Part shown: piece after piece, positions 36,355 to 44,972 of the stretch
Layout of the letters: each line of letters opens with the position of its first letter
How positions within the stretch are numbered: position 1 is the stretch's first letter
Assembly: GCA_947500545.1 (NCBI GenBank)
Contig: CANMSO010000002.1
Location: forward strand, 62,001 to 126,000
Direction of reading: 5' to 3'
Length of the DNA: 64,000 nt
From: an uncultured Aquimarina sp.
Lineage (GTDB): Bacteria > Bacteroidota > Bacteroidia > Flavobacteriales > Flavobacteriaceae
Notes under the pieces: model-generated
The model's database searches: none
Told to the model about the DNA's origin: nothing
Seen by the model: only the letters and a program-made list of their open reading frames with translations
Made by a program: the position numbers and the translations under genes

Positions 36355-37561
36355 TTATATAGCGACTTCTATATATTCAATTTCCTCAGTTTTCTTTTCC
36401 AGAGTCAGGCCGTAACTGTTTTCAAGAATGTTCTTTACTTTTTCAATATCCGCAGTATCACTAATTTGAATATCAAAATCATAATCAATAGTTGCATCAA
36501 AACCTTCACCTAAAATGATTGGTGCGGGAACCGTTTCATTCAATAATTTTACTAGTTGGGTTATCGGTTTGTTAATAGAGATAACCCTTCCATTGTCTGT
36601 GTCAAATCCACCGTGACCATCTTCTGTTTGAAGTGTTTTAGCTTTTCGTAGAAGAGCTTTGTTTTTGGGCTTCAACTCGTAAACTTCTGTCAATTTTTTA
36701 AAGTTGTCTGTCTTTATATTGTGATGTTTAAAAAGGGATATTGGCCAAAGTTAGGAAGGGGTTGTTGAGCTTCTCAATATTCCCTTTAAAATTTACTTTA
36801 TAAAAGATAGTATCCAGATTTTTCTCGCTTATAATGGCATGGTCTGCCTTACCTGTTAAGTCCTTGATTAATTGGGTTAACGAAACGGATTGTAAATTAT
36901 AGCTCGATTGGTCATTGGCTATTGAGCCATAGGGTGCATTGTGATAGGTTCTTGCAGTAATTATTTCGTAGTTATCGCTTTTAATCGTGTCTATGGCAAT
37001 TTTGTTTGTTTTTTTGCTTGTGCTGGCTAAGGCGTTTTGGGTTTCTTTATCTTCTTTTCCATCGATTATTCCTTTCAAAAACTCTGTGTTCAGTTCTTTT
37101 GTGGAGCCAGACCAAAGCTTCTCACCATTTTGGTCAAATACAATGCTAAAGGGAAGATAAGGGACATCGTATTTGGTAAAAGTTTTTCCAACAATCTTGC
37201 CTTTATCATTCGTCGTCAAGGAGTCTATGGCCAGTTTTACGTTGTTAAATGTCCGACCATTCAGTCGCCTATTTAGTTTTTCCTCTGGCTCTTCAGCAAG
37301 CAGGATAAAGTTGGCCCTGTCCTTAAACTCTTCATTTGATGCTAAGGCATCAAAATCATCAAACCCTTTGATGCATGGTACGCACCAAGTAGCCCAAAAG
37401 TCAACCACCAGGTGTTTGTCATACAGTTGGACATTTTCATCGGTGTTCATATATTTTGAAACAAAAATTGAGTCAGTTTTGGTTTCGATTTCCTTTTGCT
37501 TGCAAGAGTTTAGTAGCACTAATAATGCTAAAAATAGTGTAGTGAACTTTAAAAATTTCAT
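36355..37561 (-). pseudogene. TlpA-like thiol lipoprotein fused to DUF3738, split by a one-base frameshift
   Basis: The first frame (37,561-36,728) encodes a lipoprotein (Cys20, LLNSC) with a TlpA/thioredoxin domain (WCVPC, Cys60 and Cys63) and the first part of a DUF3738 domain (YNLQSVSLTQLIKDLTG). It stops after LTLANIPF. The other frame continues at once (KHHNIKTDNFKKLTEVYELK) and carries the rest of DUF3738 down to 36,355 (DATIDYDFDI, YGLTLEKKTEEIEYIEV). Removing one T from the T5 run at 36,730-36,734 joins both into about 400 residues. Intact relatives act in periplasmic disulfide chemistry. The break may be real decay or a sequencing error. Confidence 0.82.
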
Positions 37562-37569
37562 AATTAAGT

Positions 37570-37947
37570 TTAGTTTGTTTGTTGTTCTATGGTTTTAGTT
37601 ATTTCAGACGTTACATTACCAGTATGTGTAGTCTCTTTATGTTCAATGAGCATTAGTTTGCACTCCTCTTTTGAAGAGACCCGATGTTCTATATTTTTCT
37701 TTACAACAAATATTTCACCAGCATTTAAAATAAATTTAGGTTCAGATTCAATTTCCATCGTCAATTCACCTTCGAGAATATAGAACAGTTCATCGCTATT
37801 ATCGTGATGATGCCAAGGCACTTTATCACCCTTGATTTTTACGATTTTGATAAAATGGTCGTTGAGTTCAGAGACTATCTTTGGTGAGAAGAAACTCGAC
37901 AACTTAGCGGCTTCGACCTTGCAGTTTATTTTCCTGTTTTCATTCAT
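37570..37947 (-). CDS. Cupin-domain protein
   Basis: 125 residues forming one small beta barrel. Metal ligand candidates lie in WHHHDNSDELFYILEGE (HxHx3-4E type) and in the second motif IEHRVSS. Single cupins of this size may be metal-dependent dioxygenases, isomerases or ligand sensors. It sits between an alpha/beta hydrolase gene and the broken TlpA gene, with gaps of 2 and 8 bases, so these are one operon. Confidence 0.75.
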   Translation of the reverse strand: MNENRKINCKVEAAKLSSFFSPKIVSELNDHFIKIVKIKGDKVPWHHHDNSDELFYILEGELTMEIESEPKFILNAGEIFVVKKNIEHRVSSKEECKLMLIEHKETTHTGNVTSEITKTIEQQTN

Positions 37948-37949
37948 AG

Positions 37950-38822
37950 CTATACGTGTTCTTTTTGAGGTGTATTGATTTCATGTAAAAGATTTTTCCA
38001 AAGTGTTGATTCAAACCGACGGGAAAAAAAACCAGCGTGACCAATTTTTTTTACACCTAAATCTTTCGGTTCAATTTTTTCGACTGTTTTGGGTGCATTG
38101 CGGTAATAGGTGAGCAACTTATTACAGGTTATGTCATTGGCAATTGGGTCGTCAGCTATTTGAATTGACTTTATTGGAATCTTAATTTGGTCGAAGTAAA
38201 GTGGTTTGAGCGTTTTGTTAAACTCGGTTTCAAAATAGTGGGGGTGGATACACCACTTTTTCCACTCTTCTGCAACGCCTTTAGGCAAGTCTTCGCCCTG
38301 TCCAATCTTTTTAGCATTTGCATAGCCAGAGATACCAATAGACAATGGAATCCATATAAACCAAAACGGAGGTAGAATCCATTTAAAGGGCCTGCTCATG
38401 TCTTTCCAATAACCAGTGGAGGAAGCAATTAAAAACAACTGGTCGATTTTGTAGTTGTTTTCCATTAGTCCAATCATTTGCCCACCCATGCTATGTGCAA
38501 TGACTATTTTCTTTTCTTCAGGATAATTTTTCAAAACCCAATTGAAAATACCAGCCATATCTTTTTGTCCCCAGTCTCTAATGTAGGCCTCAAAGCCCTT
38601 TAAGAATTTTGGTCTTGACTTACCAATTCCCCTATAATCAAAGGTTAGTGTAATGAATCCATTTTTAGACAAAAACTTGGCAAAATTGGCGTATAGTCTT
38701 TGAGGAATACCCGTTCCGCAATGTATTTGAACGAATCCCTTAATTGGTTCTATAGGTTTTCTTAATACTGCTGAAAGTTTATATCCATCTTTGGCAGGTA
38801 TGGCTAAGAGGGTCTCTGTCAT
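37950..38822 (-). CDS. Cytoplasmic alpha/beta hydrolase
   Basis: 290 residues, serine-aminopeptidase-like/HYDROLASE_4 fold. Oxyanion region VQIHCGTGIPQRLY, strand FDYRGIGKSRP, nucleophile Ser111 in AHSMGGQM, acidic residue in IADDPIAND and His in KIGHAGFFSR. No signal peptide. It heads the leftward operon with the cupin and TlpA-like genes. Substrate unknown. Confidence 0.78.
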   Translation of the reverse strand: MTETLLAIPAKDGYKLSAVLRKPIEPIKGFVQIHCGTGIPQRLYANFAKFLSKNGFITLTFDYRGIGKSRPKFLKGFEAYIRDWGQKDMAGIFNWVLKNYPEEKKIVIAHSMGGQMIGLMENNYKIDQLFLIASSTGYWKDMSRPFKWILPPFWFIWIPLSIGISGYANAKKIGQGEDLPKGVAEEWKKWCIHPHYFETEFNKTLKPLYFDQIKIPIKSIQIADDPIANDITCNKLLTYYRNAPKTVEKIEPKDLGVKKIGHAGFFSRRFESTLWKNLLHEINTPQKEHV

Positions 38823-39212
38823 TTGTACTATAGTAGTTATATGCTATATGTAACTGTAAAGATGGCTTTATCACACATTGATACTATTTTAACATTTATG
38901 AAATTATTTTTTTTGACGATTGTTGAAAGAGGGTAATGCTATAGGATTGCTGAGCATGATACATATTATATGTTGAGCATAGCAATTTTAACAGCTAAAG
39001 TGTGATTCGCGGATTAATTTTTCTACTAAAAAATCACTAGAAATTAGAATACAATCATTCCAGTTTATATAAAGGAGATTAGGATATTTTGGGTTTTTAT
39101 ATCCAAAAAAATTAACACTCATTAACTCATGTTAACACTCATTAACTGATTAGCCTTAAGCCAATACTACTAAACATTATAGAGAATATGTAAACCTTGA
39201 AACTAGGTAACT
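38823..39212. other. Intergenic region between divergent genes
   Basis: 390 bases without a gene, between the leftward hydrolase operon and the rightward protease pair. It holds the 20-base-period direct repeat described separately and an imperfect inverted repeat near 38,943-38,986 (ATTGCT...AGCAAT). Promoters for both directions should lie here, but no clear -33/-7 pair was found. Confidence 0.5.
39112..39147 (+). repeat. Two direct repeats of TTAACACTCATTAACT, 20-base period
   Basis: The 16-base unit occurs perfectly at 39,112-39,127 and 39,132-39,147, about 65 bases before the start codon of the retropepsin-like gene. Two identical sites on the same face of the helix suggest an operator for a dimer or a LytTR-type regulator. 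Confidence 0.6.
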
Positions 39213-40280
39213 ATGAATAAAATCAAAATTAGAAGTGCCATTTTACTATTAGCTATGCTAATAAGCTTGAATGTAACATCTCAAATTGGAGTTCGAAAAG
39301 ATTCGCATTTGGAAGATACAAATGGAAAGAAAATTGACTATCAAACCTTCGTCTCAAAAATGGATACTGGAAAATATTCCTTGGCTGAGGCGAAGAATAA
39401 AGACAATAAAGTGATTGGTTATCGATTGCTTTTGAAAACCGACGCTACAATGCGCCCTACGAATAACTTGGGCATCGCCAATATGATGATAAACGGCAGC
39501 ATTTTTCCTGAAAGAAGTATTGGAGTAAATGAGTCAATAGAAGTAGAACTAATATTTCACAATCACCTTTTGGTCCCTTTAGAGTTCATTAATGAGGATG
39601 AAGAAAGTCAAGAAGGATGGGTGATTTTTGATACCGGGACTTTTGTGCCATTACTTATTACAGATGAAGCATTTAGAACAGATTTAGGGCAGCTTAAGAG
39701 TATTTCTTTGAACGATTTCAAAATTAACCTAAGTGTCGTAGGCGGTTTCACCAATACTGAACAGTTGGCTAAAATGGCAGACCGATACGAAAAAGAGTTA
39801 GGTCAAGAGCTTAGAGGAAAACCAATAGTGGGTATGATAGGATTTAGTTTGTTAAGGAGTCTATCGGTTACAATTGATGTTGCAAATAAGACCCTAAAGC
39901 TTGGCAGTAACGACAAAATCGCAAGCTCCAATGAATTAGATAATAAAATAAAGACGGTAGAATATAAAGAAGCCAATAACCAAAATATCTGGTTACCTGT
40001 TGAGATAGATGAGAAAGAAGGTTATGTGCATTTAGATACTGGATATCCCTATTCCTGGGTAGAAAAAACTTTTTTTAAGAAAAACATAAAGTCATACAAG
40101 ATAGGGGGTTACAAGCTTCCTGAAGATATTATAACACAGTTCAAACCAAAATCGCAGCAAGCGAATTATAATAATATCCCTTTCAAACTATTAGGGAATA
40201 TTGGGAATGATTTTCTAAGTCAATTTGTGGTTACCATTAATTCAAAAAAGAAAACTATTTCAATAAAACAAAATCAATAA
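39213..40280 (+). CDS. Secreted retropepsin-like aspartic protease with two DTG motifs
   Basis: 355 residues with a signal peptide (1-23, ending VTSQ). Two half-domains each carry a catalytic motif: Asp140-Thr-Gly (FDTGTFVPLL) and Asp275-Thr-Gly (LDTGYPYSW), and each is followed by a psi-loop-like segment (GKPIVGMIGFSLL and FKLLGNIGNDFL). This would make a pepsin-like active site from one chain. It is probably periplasmic or secreted. A zinc-metallopeptidase-like lipoprotein gene follows after 3 bases, and a decayed relative of this gene lies behind that. Confidence 0.7.
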   Translation: MNKIKIRSAILLLAMLISLNVTSQIGVRKDSHLEDTNGKKIDYQTFVSKMDTGKYSLAEAKNKDNKVIGYRLLLKTDATMRPTNNLGIANMMINGSIFPERSIGVNESIEVELIFHNHLLVPLEFINEDEESQEGWVIFDTGTFVPLLITDEAFRTDLGQLKSISLNDFKINLSVVGGFTNTEQLAKMADRYEKELGQELRGKPIVGMIGFSLLRSLSVTIDVANKTLKLGSNDKIASSNELDNKIKTVEYKEANNQNIWLPVEIDEKEGYVHLDTGYPYSWVEKTFFKKNIKSYKIGGYKLPEDIITQFKPKSQQANYNNIPFKLLGNIGNDFLSQFVVTINSKKKTISIKQNQ

Positions 40281-40283
40281 ACT

Positions 40284-41309
40284 ATGAAAACTACAAAATC
40301 TCTTCAAAGACAATTATCACATCGGTTATTTCTCATTTTGGCGGTATCAATTCTTAGTCTATATTCATGTAATCTGAACTCGCAAGAGACAGTAACTTTA
40401 GAGTCTGAATTTGACAAACCTACAGAGTTGTTGAAAATTGAAGAATTGATGAACTCGAATGCCTATCTTACGAATAATGGATATATTATATCGAGCGATA
40501 AGAATGTTGCTTATTTTATAGCTAAAGAATGGGATAAGGCAAATAAAAATTTTGAGAATCACTTTTTGAACAAAGTACCCAAAGGTATCGTATTCGATGC
40601 TCAAAATGTAAGTACGGATGTTCTTTCCATGCTCAGTAAAATACATGTAGTCTGGAACTTGCCTTGGCCAGCTACCATGATATATGAATCTGAAAAGTCT
40701 CAAGGAAAAATAGACCAGGTTTCAGATGAAAACTCAGAGAACAATGCGTTGGGACACGAATTAGGACATCGTTTTTTAATGGCAGCCTTTGATTGGAAGA
40801 TGCCAAATGATGGTTATGGAAGCCCAGCACCTGACTGGTTGGATGAAGCAGCTGCTGTTTTAAATGAAAATCAATATGTGACTGTTAAGAGAAGAGAAGC
40901 CTTCAGGAAACTCAATGGCAATTTTAATTCCTTGACTGAGATAGTATCGAAAGCCCATCCTGTACCTTCAAAAATGGGACGTGAAGAACTAAATGAAAGA
41001 ATCAAAGAAATCCAAGCAGAAATGGCAAAAAACGGCTCTGGAACAAAAGCGGTAAAACTCAATATCAATAACGAAAGTTACAATAAAGAAATAGATAAGT
41101 TTTATGGAACAATTAGAGTTTTTATTGATTTTTTAGAGAAACAGACCAATAAGCAAGGCGTTTATAAATCTATTTCCGATGGATTGAAAAATGGTAATGG
41201 ATTTGAATCTTGGTTGAAAAATAACGGACCAAGCTATGGATTACCCTCATCAATGGATAAACTCAATTCCCTGTGGAGTAATTTTGCCAAGAAAAGATTT
41301 AATCAATAA
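40284..41309 (+). CDS. Lipoprotein zinc metallopeptidase (HELGH motif)
   Basis: 341 residues. Lipoprotein signal with Cys29 (SLYSC). The active-site motif HELGH (158-162) and a downstream PDWLDEAAA with Glu188 as third zinc ligand give a gluzincin plan. No named family is recognised. It begins 3 bases after the retropepsin-like gene, so both proteases are surely co-expressed and act in the same compartment; one could process the other. The C-terminal 130 residues are helical and charged. Confidence 0.65.
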   Translation: MKTTKSLQRQLSHRLFLILAVSILSLYSCNLNSQETVTLESEFDKPTELLKIEELMNSNAYLTNNGYIISSDKNVAYFIAKEWDKANKNFENHFLNKVPKGIVFDAQNVSTDVLSMLSKIHVVWNLPWPATMIYESEKSQGKIDQVSDENSENNALGHELGHRFLMAAFDWKMPNDGYGSPAPDWLDEAAAVLNENQYVTVKRREAFRKLNGNFNSLTEIVSKAHPVPSKMGREELNERIKEIQAEMAKNGSGTKAVKLNINNESYNKEIDKFYGTIRVFIDFLEKQTNKQGVYKSISDGLKNGNGFESWLKNNGPSYGLPSSMDKLNSLWSNFAKKRFNQ

Positions 41310-41320
41310 AATTATAAAAA

Positions 41321-41690
41321 TGTGAAGCTATTTCTCAAAGTACTTGTTGTATTGCGTCTTTATCAATTTTCCGATGCGCAAAAAGTCAAAATACCATTTA
41401 AAAAATGGGAAGGGTATGGCAATACAGATAGCCATCAATGATGCTGAAAAAGTCTAAAGGCAACTTTAAGGCAGACCGAGGTAAACTAAGCGGCCTCACA
41501 ATTAACGGCTTTCATTTTCGCAACATAGAGCTTTTCTACCATCAAAAGATTTAAAATCTGGAGTAAGTGCGATGAAAGGTTATTTGGGAATATTGGGTAA
41601 CGAAATCATAAAGCAATTTCACTGGATTGTAGATTACAAAGAGATGAAACTATATCTGAAGCCAAATAATTTATACACCAGTGAAATTTA
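41321..41690 (+). pseudogene. Decayed retropepsin-like protease gene
   Basis: Three pieces of one gene remain in different frames: a signal-peptide start (KLFLKVLVVLRLYQFSDAQKVKIPF, from about 41,321), a middle part (GNFKADRGKLSGLTINGFHF, near 41,460), and the end (GYLGILGNEIIKQFHWIVDY... to the stop at 41,690). The last holds the psi-loop and closing strand of an aspartic protease, like the intact gene at 39.2 kb. At least two frame breaks and an internal deletion that took the DTG motifs are evident. Confidence 0.65.
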
Positions 41691-41806
41691 GATTTAAAAA
41701 AAATCAAGTACGAATGTGATTTTTAAGGAATATTAGATACTAATCAAATGTGAAGAGTATTCAAGAGTAATGCTCGTGGAAATTGTAATCTTAAAATCAT
41801 ATAATT

Positions 41807-41911
41807 ATGAACCAAAGTAAATCAAATAACTTAACGAAAATTTTTAAAGGTATTTTATTGTTTGTGGGTAGTGCAGTATTGTTTGCATTATGGTTCTCTT
41901 TGTTTGCTTAA
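41807..41911 (+). CDS. 34-residue single-membrane-segment peptide
   Basis: A short frame with a polar, basic start (MNQSKSNNLTKIFKG) and one hydrophobic segment (ILLFVGSAVLFALWFSLFA) that reaches the C-terminus. It lies between the protease remnant and a lipoprotein gene. The clear N-in, tail-anchor-like layout suggests a real small membrane protein, but nothing else supports it. Confidence 0.4.
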   Translation: MNQSKSNNLTKIFKGILLFVGSAVLFALWFSLFA

Positions 41912-41971
41912 AATATGAGAAAATCTAAATAGGATTTAATAAATAAATTAAGAATACTTGAAAGAATAGTT

Positions 41972-42403
41972 ATGAGAAAGATTTTTTTATTAATCATGCT
42001 ATGTGCTTTTTTTATATCATGTTCTAACGACGATGATGCAAGTAATGGAATTGATTCTGAGAACTTGATAGCAACATGGATTCCAACAACAATAACAGTT
42101 GAAGGAGAAACATTTCCCTACGATGACCACGAAGACTGTGGCTTTGATACAGCAAGATTTCAAAGTAATGGGCAAGGAGCATATACAGATGTTTTTGAGT
42201 GTGAGGAAATTGTAACAAGTTTTGTATATTCTTTGAGAAACGACCTTTTGGAAATTACCACTGGAGGTATTGTACTTGAGGCGACAATACTCGAGCTGTC
42301 TACAGAAATTCTAATATTTCAATCTGAATGGGACTTTGATGATGATGGGAATACTGAAATTGTCATTGAAAACTATGAAAGAGGTGTGACCATTTTCGAT
42401 TAA
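41972..42403 (+). CDS. Lipocalin-like lipoprotein
   Basis: 143 residues. Lipoprotein signal with Cys at about residue 17 (FFISC) and the Asp-rich stretch SNDDD common after the lipid Cys in Flavobacteriia. The mature part starts with LIATWIPTTITVEGE and is beta-rich, the form of lipocalin-like lipoproteins. Two Cys residues (DCGF and FECEE) could pair. A small HTH regulator gene follows by 4 bases. Confidence 0.6.
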   Translation: MRKIFLLIMLCAFFISCSNDDDASNGIDSENLIATWIPTTITVEGETFPYDDHEDCGFDTARFQSNGQGAYTDVFECEEIVTSFVYSLRNDLLEITTGGIVLEATILELSTEILIFQSEWDFDDDGNTEIVIENYERGVTIFD

Positions 42404-42407
42404 CGTT

Positions 42408-42611
42408 ATGGCATCTCAGTTGAAAAGTCGAATTCGAGAATGGCGTAAGTCAAAAAATCTGACTCAAACAGAATTGGCTGAAAAAGTCGAAATTACTAGG
42501 CAATCACTTTCTGCTATTGAAAACGAAAAGACCATTCCATCTTTAAAGGTTTCATTAAAACTTTCAAAAATTTTCATGACTGAAGTAAATGAGCTTTTTA
42601 CTCTTAAATAA
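42408..42611 (+). CDS. Small Cro/CI-type helix-turn-helix regulator
   Basis: 67 residues consisting of one HTH_3 domain: RIREWRKSKNLTQTELAEKVEITRQSLSAIENEKTIPSLKVSLKLSKIF. The closest kind is the YozG-like group of small regulators that usually control the adjacent membrane protein genes. Here it is followed by an alpha/beta hydrolase and a four-segment membrane protein on the same strand. Confidence 0.85.
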   Translation: MASQLKSRIREWRKSKNLTQTELAEKVEITRQSLSAIENEKTIPSLKVSLKLSKIFMTEVNELFTLK

Positions 42612-42618
42612 GTTAAAA

Positions 42619-43464
42619 ATGAAATATGCATTTACGCTTTTATTAATATTCCATATTCTCCCAACATGGCAATTTGAATATGGCACTAATCAGAACTTTT
42701 ATATGAAAGACAATTTCTCAAATAAAAAAGAAAATATTTTATTTATCCACGGTTTTCCTATGAGCAAAGGGATTTGGAGGTCACAATTGCAAGTATTGCA
42801 AAAGTCATACAATTGCTTTGCGATTGATTTACCCGGGTATGGGGATAACACAAAGAGTGTCAACTTCACACATTCCATTGATTCTTATGCTGACTATGTT
42901 CATGGCTACTTATTGGAAAATGACATGGAGAAGGCGCATATTGTCGGTATGTCTATGGGAGGCTCAATTGCGTTAAACCTAATGCGACGTTACCCAGAAA
43001 TGGTGAAAACACTTTCGGTAATTCATACTTCTGCAATTCCTGACACCAATGAAGAGAAAATAAATAGGGATAAGACAATTGCAAATATTGAAAATGGTGG
43101 ACTTTCCAATTTCATCGAATATTTTGCCGATAGATTGTTGAGTCCTTCGGCCAGTATTGATATTAGAAATAAATATATTTCAGATATGAATGAAGCTTCA
43201 AAAGAAATAGTAATTGCTGGCTATAAAGCCATTCGGAATCGACCAGATGAATTTGAAACCCTCAAATTAATCGAGGTACCTGTATTGGTTGTAGCCGGAA
43301 ATGATGATGTCGGCTCTTCACCTAAGGAAATGAAAGAAATGTCTGATGAAATACCAAACTCTACATTTGAGATAATCAAGGATTGCGGCCATGTTGCACC
43401 CCTAGAGAAACCAGATGAATTGAATAAAATTTTACTTGAATGGTTTGACAATAAAATGGACTAA
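42619..43464 (+). CDS. Exported alpha/beta hydrolase
   Basis: 281 residues from MKYAFTLLL, which gives a signal peptide. Classical hydrolase signs: HGFPMSKGIW, FAIDLPGYGD, nucleophile Ser112 in GMSMGG, Asp in VVAGNDDVGS, and His in CGHVAPLEKP. This is the branch with 3-oxoadipate enol-lactonase and related esterases. Substrate unknown. It lies 7 bases after the HTH gene; an earlier ATG at 42,589 would overlap that gene and give a poorer signal. Confidence 0.78.
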   Translation: MKYAFTLLLIFHILPTWQFEYGTNQNFYMKDNFSNKKENILFIHGFPMSKGIWRSQLQVLQKSYNCFAIDLPGYGDNTKSVNFTHSIDSYADYVHGYLLENDMEKAHIVGMSMGGSIALNLMRRYPEMVKTLSVIHTSAIPDTNEEKINRDKTIANIENGGLSNFIEYFADRLLSPSASIDIRNKYISDMNEASKEIVIAGYKAIRNRPDEFETLKLIEVPVLVVAGNDDVGSSPKEMKEMSDEIPNSTFEIIKDCGHVAPLEKPDELNKILLEWFDNKMD

Positions 43465-43469
43465 TTCTG

Positions 43470-43892
43470 ATGACTAACCAAATACAAAAAATTACTATTA
43501 CTTTCAGCATTATGCTCTATGCTTTCGCGGTTCCTTATTTAGAGATAAACAAGACCCATGTCTTTAATCAGGACTGGACACCACATGTTCGTATTCATGA
43601 AGTTTGGCAATTGATTACAAATAGTTCTATTGGTTTGTTATGTCTATGGTTAGTATGGGTCAGAAAGAACTATTTATTAGGTACATTATTAAGTATGCTC
43701 GTTACTGGAGGCTTTTTGTTGGCCTATGCACTTCAAACTACATATGGTGGTTCAATGAAATATTTAGACGGTACCGAAAAAACAATTTTAGATATAAACA
43801 TTGGAGTTTTTGGTTTTGGTATTGCCTTTTTTCTACTTGTAATTTCATTGATAAAGACAATTAAAACAGACAAAACAAGTAAGATAAGATAA
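43470..43892 (+). CDS. Four-segment membrane protein
   Basis: 140 residues with hydrophobic segments at about 10-25, 48-65, 70-92 and 112-130, and a polar loop with YGGSMKYLDGTEKT between the last two. Not recognised. It follows the hydrolase gene by 5 bases, so it belongs to the HTH-hydrolase operon. Confidence 0.5.
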   Translation: MTNQIQKITITFSIMLYAFAVPYLEINKTHVFNQDWTPHVRIHEVWQLITNSSIGLLCLWLVWVRKNYLLGTLLSMLVTGGFLLAYALQTTYGGSMKYLDGTEKTILDINIGVFGFGIAFFLLVISLIKTIKTDKTSKIR

Positions 43893-43967
43893 TTATTGGA
43901 TAATGCTTTGTTGATGTTTTAGTATTCTTTACTTAAATAAAGTTTATTGACCCCCTAATTATAATTT

Positions 43968-44879
43968 CTAAATAAGCTTATCAGTTTGATGGTAAGTGGG
44001 GCAATGAATTTCTTCTTTTATACACTCTTCTATTATATAATTTAGGAGAAATTCTTTTTCGTTTGGCTTACTTTGTTCATAATCTATTTGTAAAGATGAT
44101 TTGGATTCAAAGGGAAATTTTGAAAGTAAACCTAAAGCAGTTTCTATATCTTTATTTGTTAACTTTATCCCTTTAGAGGTAGCTAATTTTCTTAGTTCTT
44201 TCATCATATCTTCCAAAATCAACATCAAAGATTTATTTTCAAGAAGTTCTCCAAAAGTAACATCATAGGCAGTTGTAATAGCAGCAACGGGAGCCACGAA
44301 AAGATACTTTTTCCATAAAATGGTGCTTATCTCTTCTTGAAAGGTAATGTCAATGCCAGCTTCGTTTAGAGTTTCAACAAATAACTGATATGGTTTTTTG
44401 TTTTCAAGGCCACCGATAAATATTTTTCCTGGACCACCTAAGTGTTTTACTTCGCCTGGCAAATTTAGATTAGAAGCTACATAAATACATCCCTCGAGAA
44501 TATCGTAATTTGTGTCTATTTGATTCTCAATTAGTTCCCTGGCATTTACCATATTTTGTAGTGTTATAATTGTACTATGAGGGTCAAGACAATCTTTATA
44601 ATGCTTAATAGCATCTATAAGGGAATAAGACTTTGTTGTGACAATTAAAAAATCCAATTTTCCAATATGTTCGGGATTATCTGTTACTAAATGTGGAAAT
44701 ACAGTTTCGGTTTGATTTCCAGATGTGAAAGTGAGTCCGTTGGATTCAATAGTTGATTTTGCTTTTCCTCTGCAAATGAATATTACTTCAGCTTTAGATG
44801 GGCTATTGCTGTAGTATTTTGCTAAAGGCGCACCGATAAAACCACCGATGCCACCTATTCCTAGTATTCCAATTTTCAT
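43968..44879 (-). CDS. Ketopantoate reductase-family dehydrogenase
   Basis: 303 residues. Rossmann start GILGIGGIGGFIG, the ApbA/PanE segment TLQNMVNARELI, a LGGPGKIFIGG strand and the helical C-terminal domain with WKKYLFVAPVAAITTAYD, which contains the conserved Lys. PanE reduces 2-ketopantoate with NADPH for coenzyme A synthesis, but in this protein the Asn residues that usually follow the Lys are missing, so another 2-keto acid may be the substrate. It stands alone and converges on the membrane protein gene. Confidence 0.75.
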   Translation of the reverse strand: MKIGILGIGGIGGFIGAPLAKYYSNSPSKAEVIFICRGKAKSTIESNGLTFTSGNQTETVFPHLVTDNPEHIGKLDFLIVTTKSYSLIDAIKHYKDCLDPHSTIITLQNMVNARELIENQIDTNYDILEGCIYVASNLNLPGEVKHLGGPGKIFIGGLENKKPYQLFVETLNEAGIDITFQEEISTILWKKYLFVAPVAAITTAYDVTFGELLENKSLMLILEDMMKELRKLATSKGIKLTNKDIETALGLLSKFPFESKSSLQIDYEQSKPNEKEFLLNYIIEECIKEEIHCPTYHQTDKLI

Positions 44880-44972
44880 TTTGTTTCTATCATATTAGTA
44901 TGCAAAAGCCTCACATTTCCAAAAAAAAAGTGAAGCTTGCAGCAATTAATTAGAGTCAAATTTGACATTAAA

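Noticed and set aside
36355..36693. Separate 112-residue hypothetical gene
   Set aside because: It is the rest of the DUF3738 domain of the upstream gene in another frame, so it is listed as part of one broken gene.
38943..38986. Inverted repeat ATTGCT...AGCAAT
   Set aside because: Arms are short and interrupted; noted only as part of the intergenic region.
43893..43967. Two-way terminator between convergent genes
   Set aside because: Only a 5-base stem with A/T-rich loop is visible, too weak to claim.
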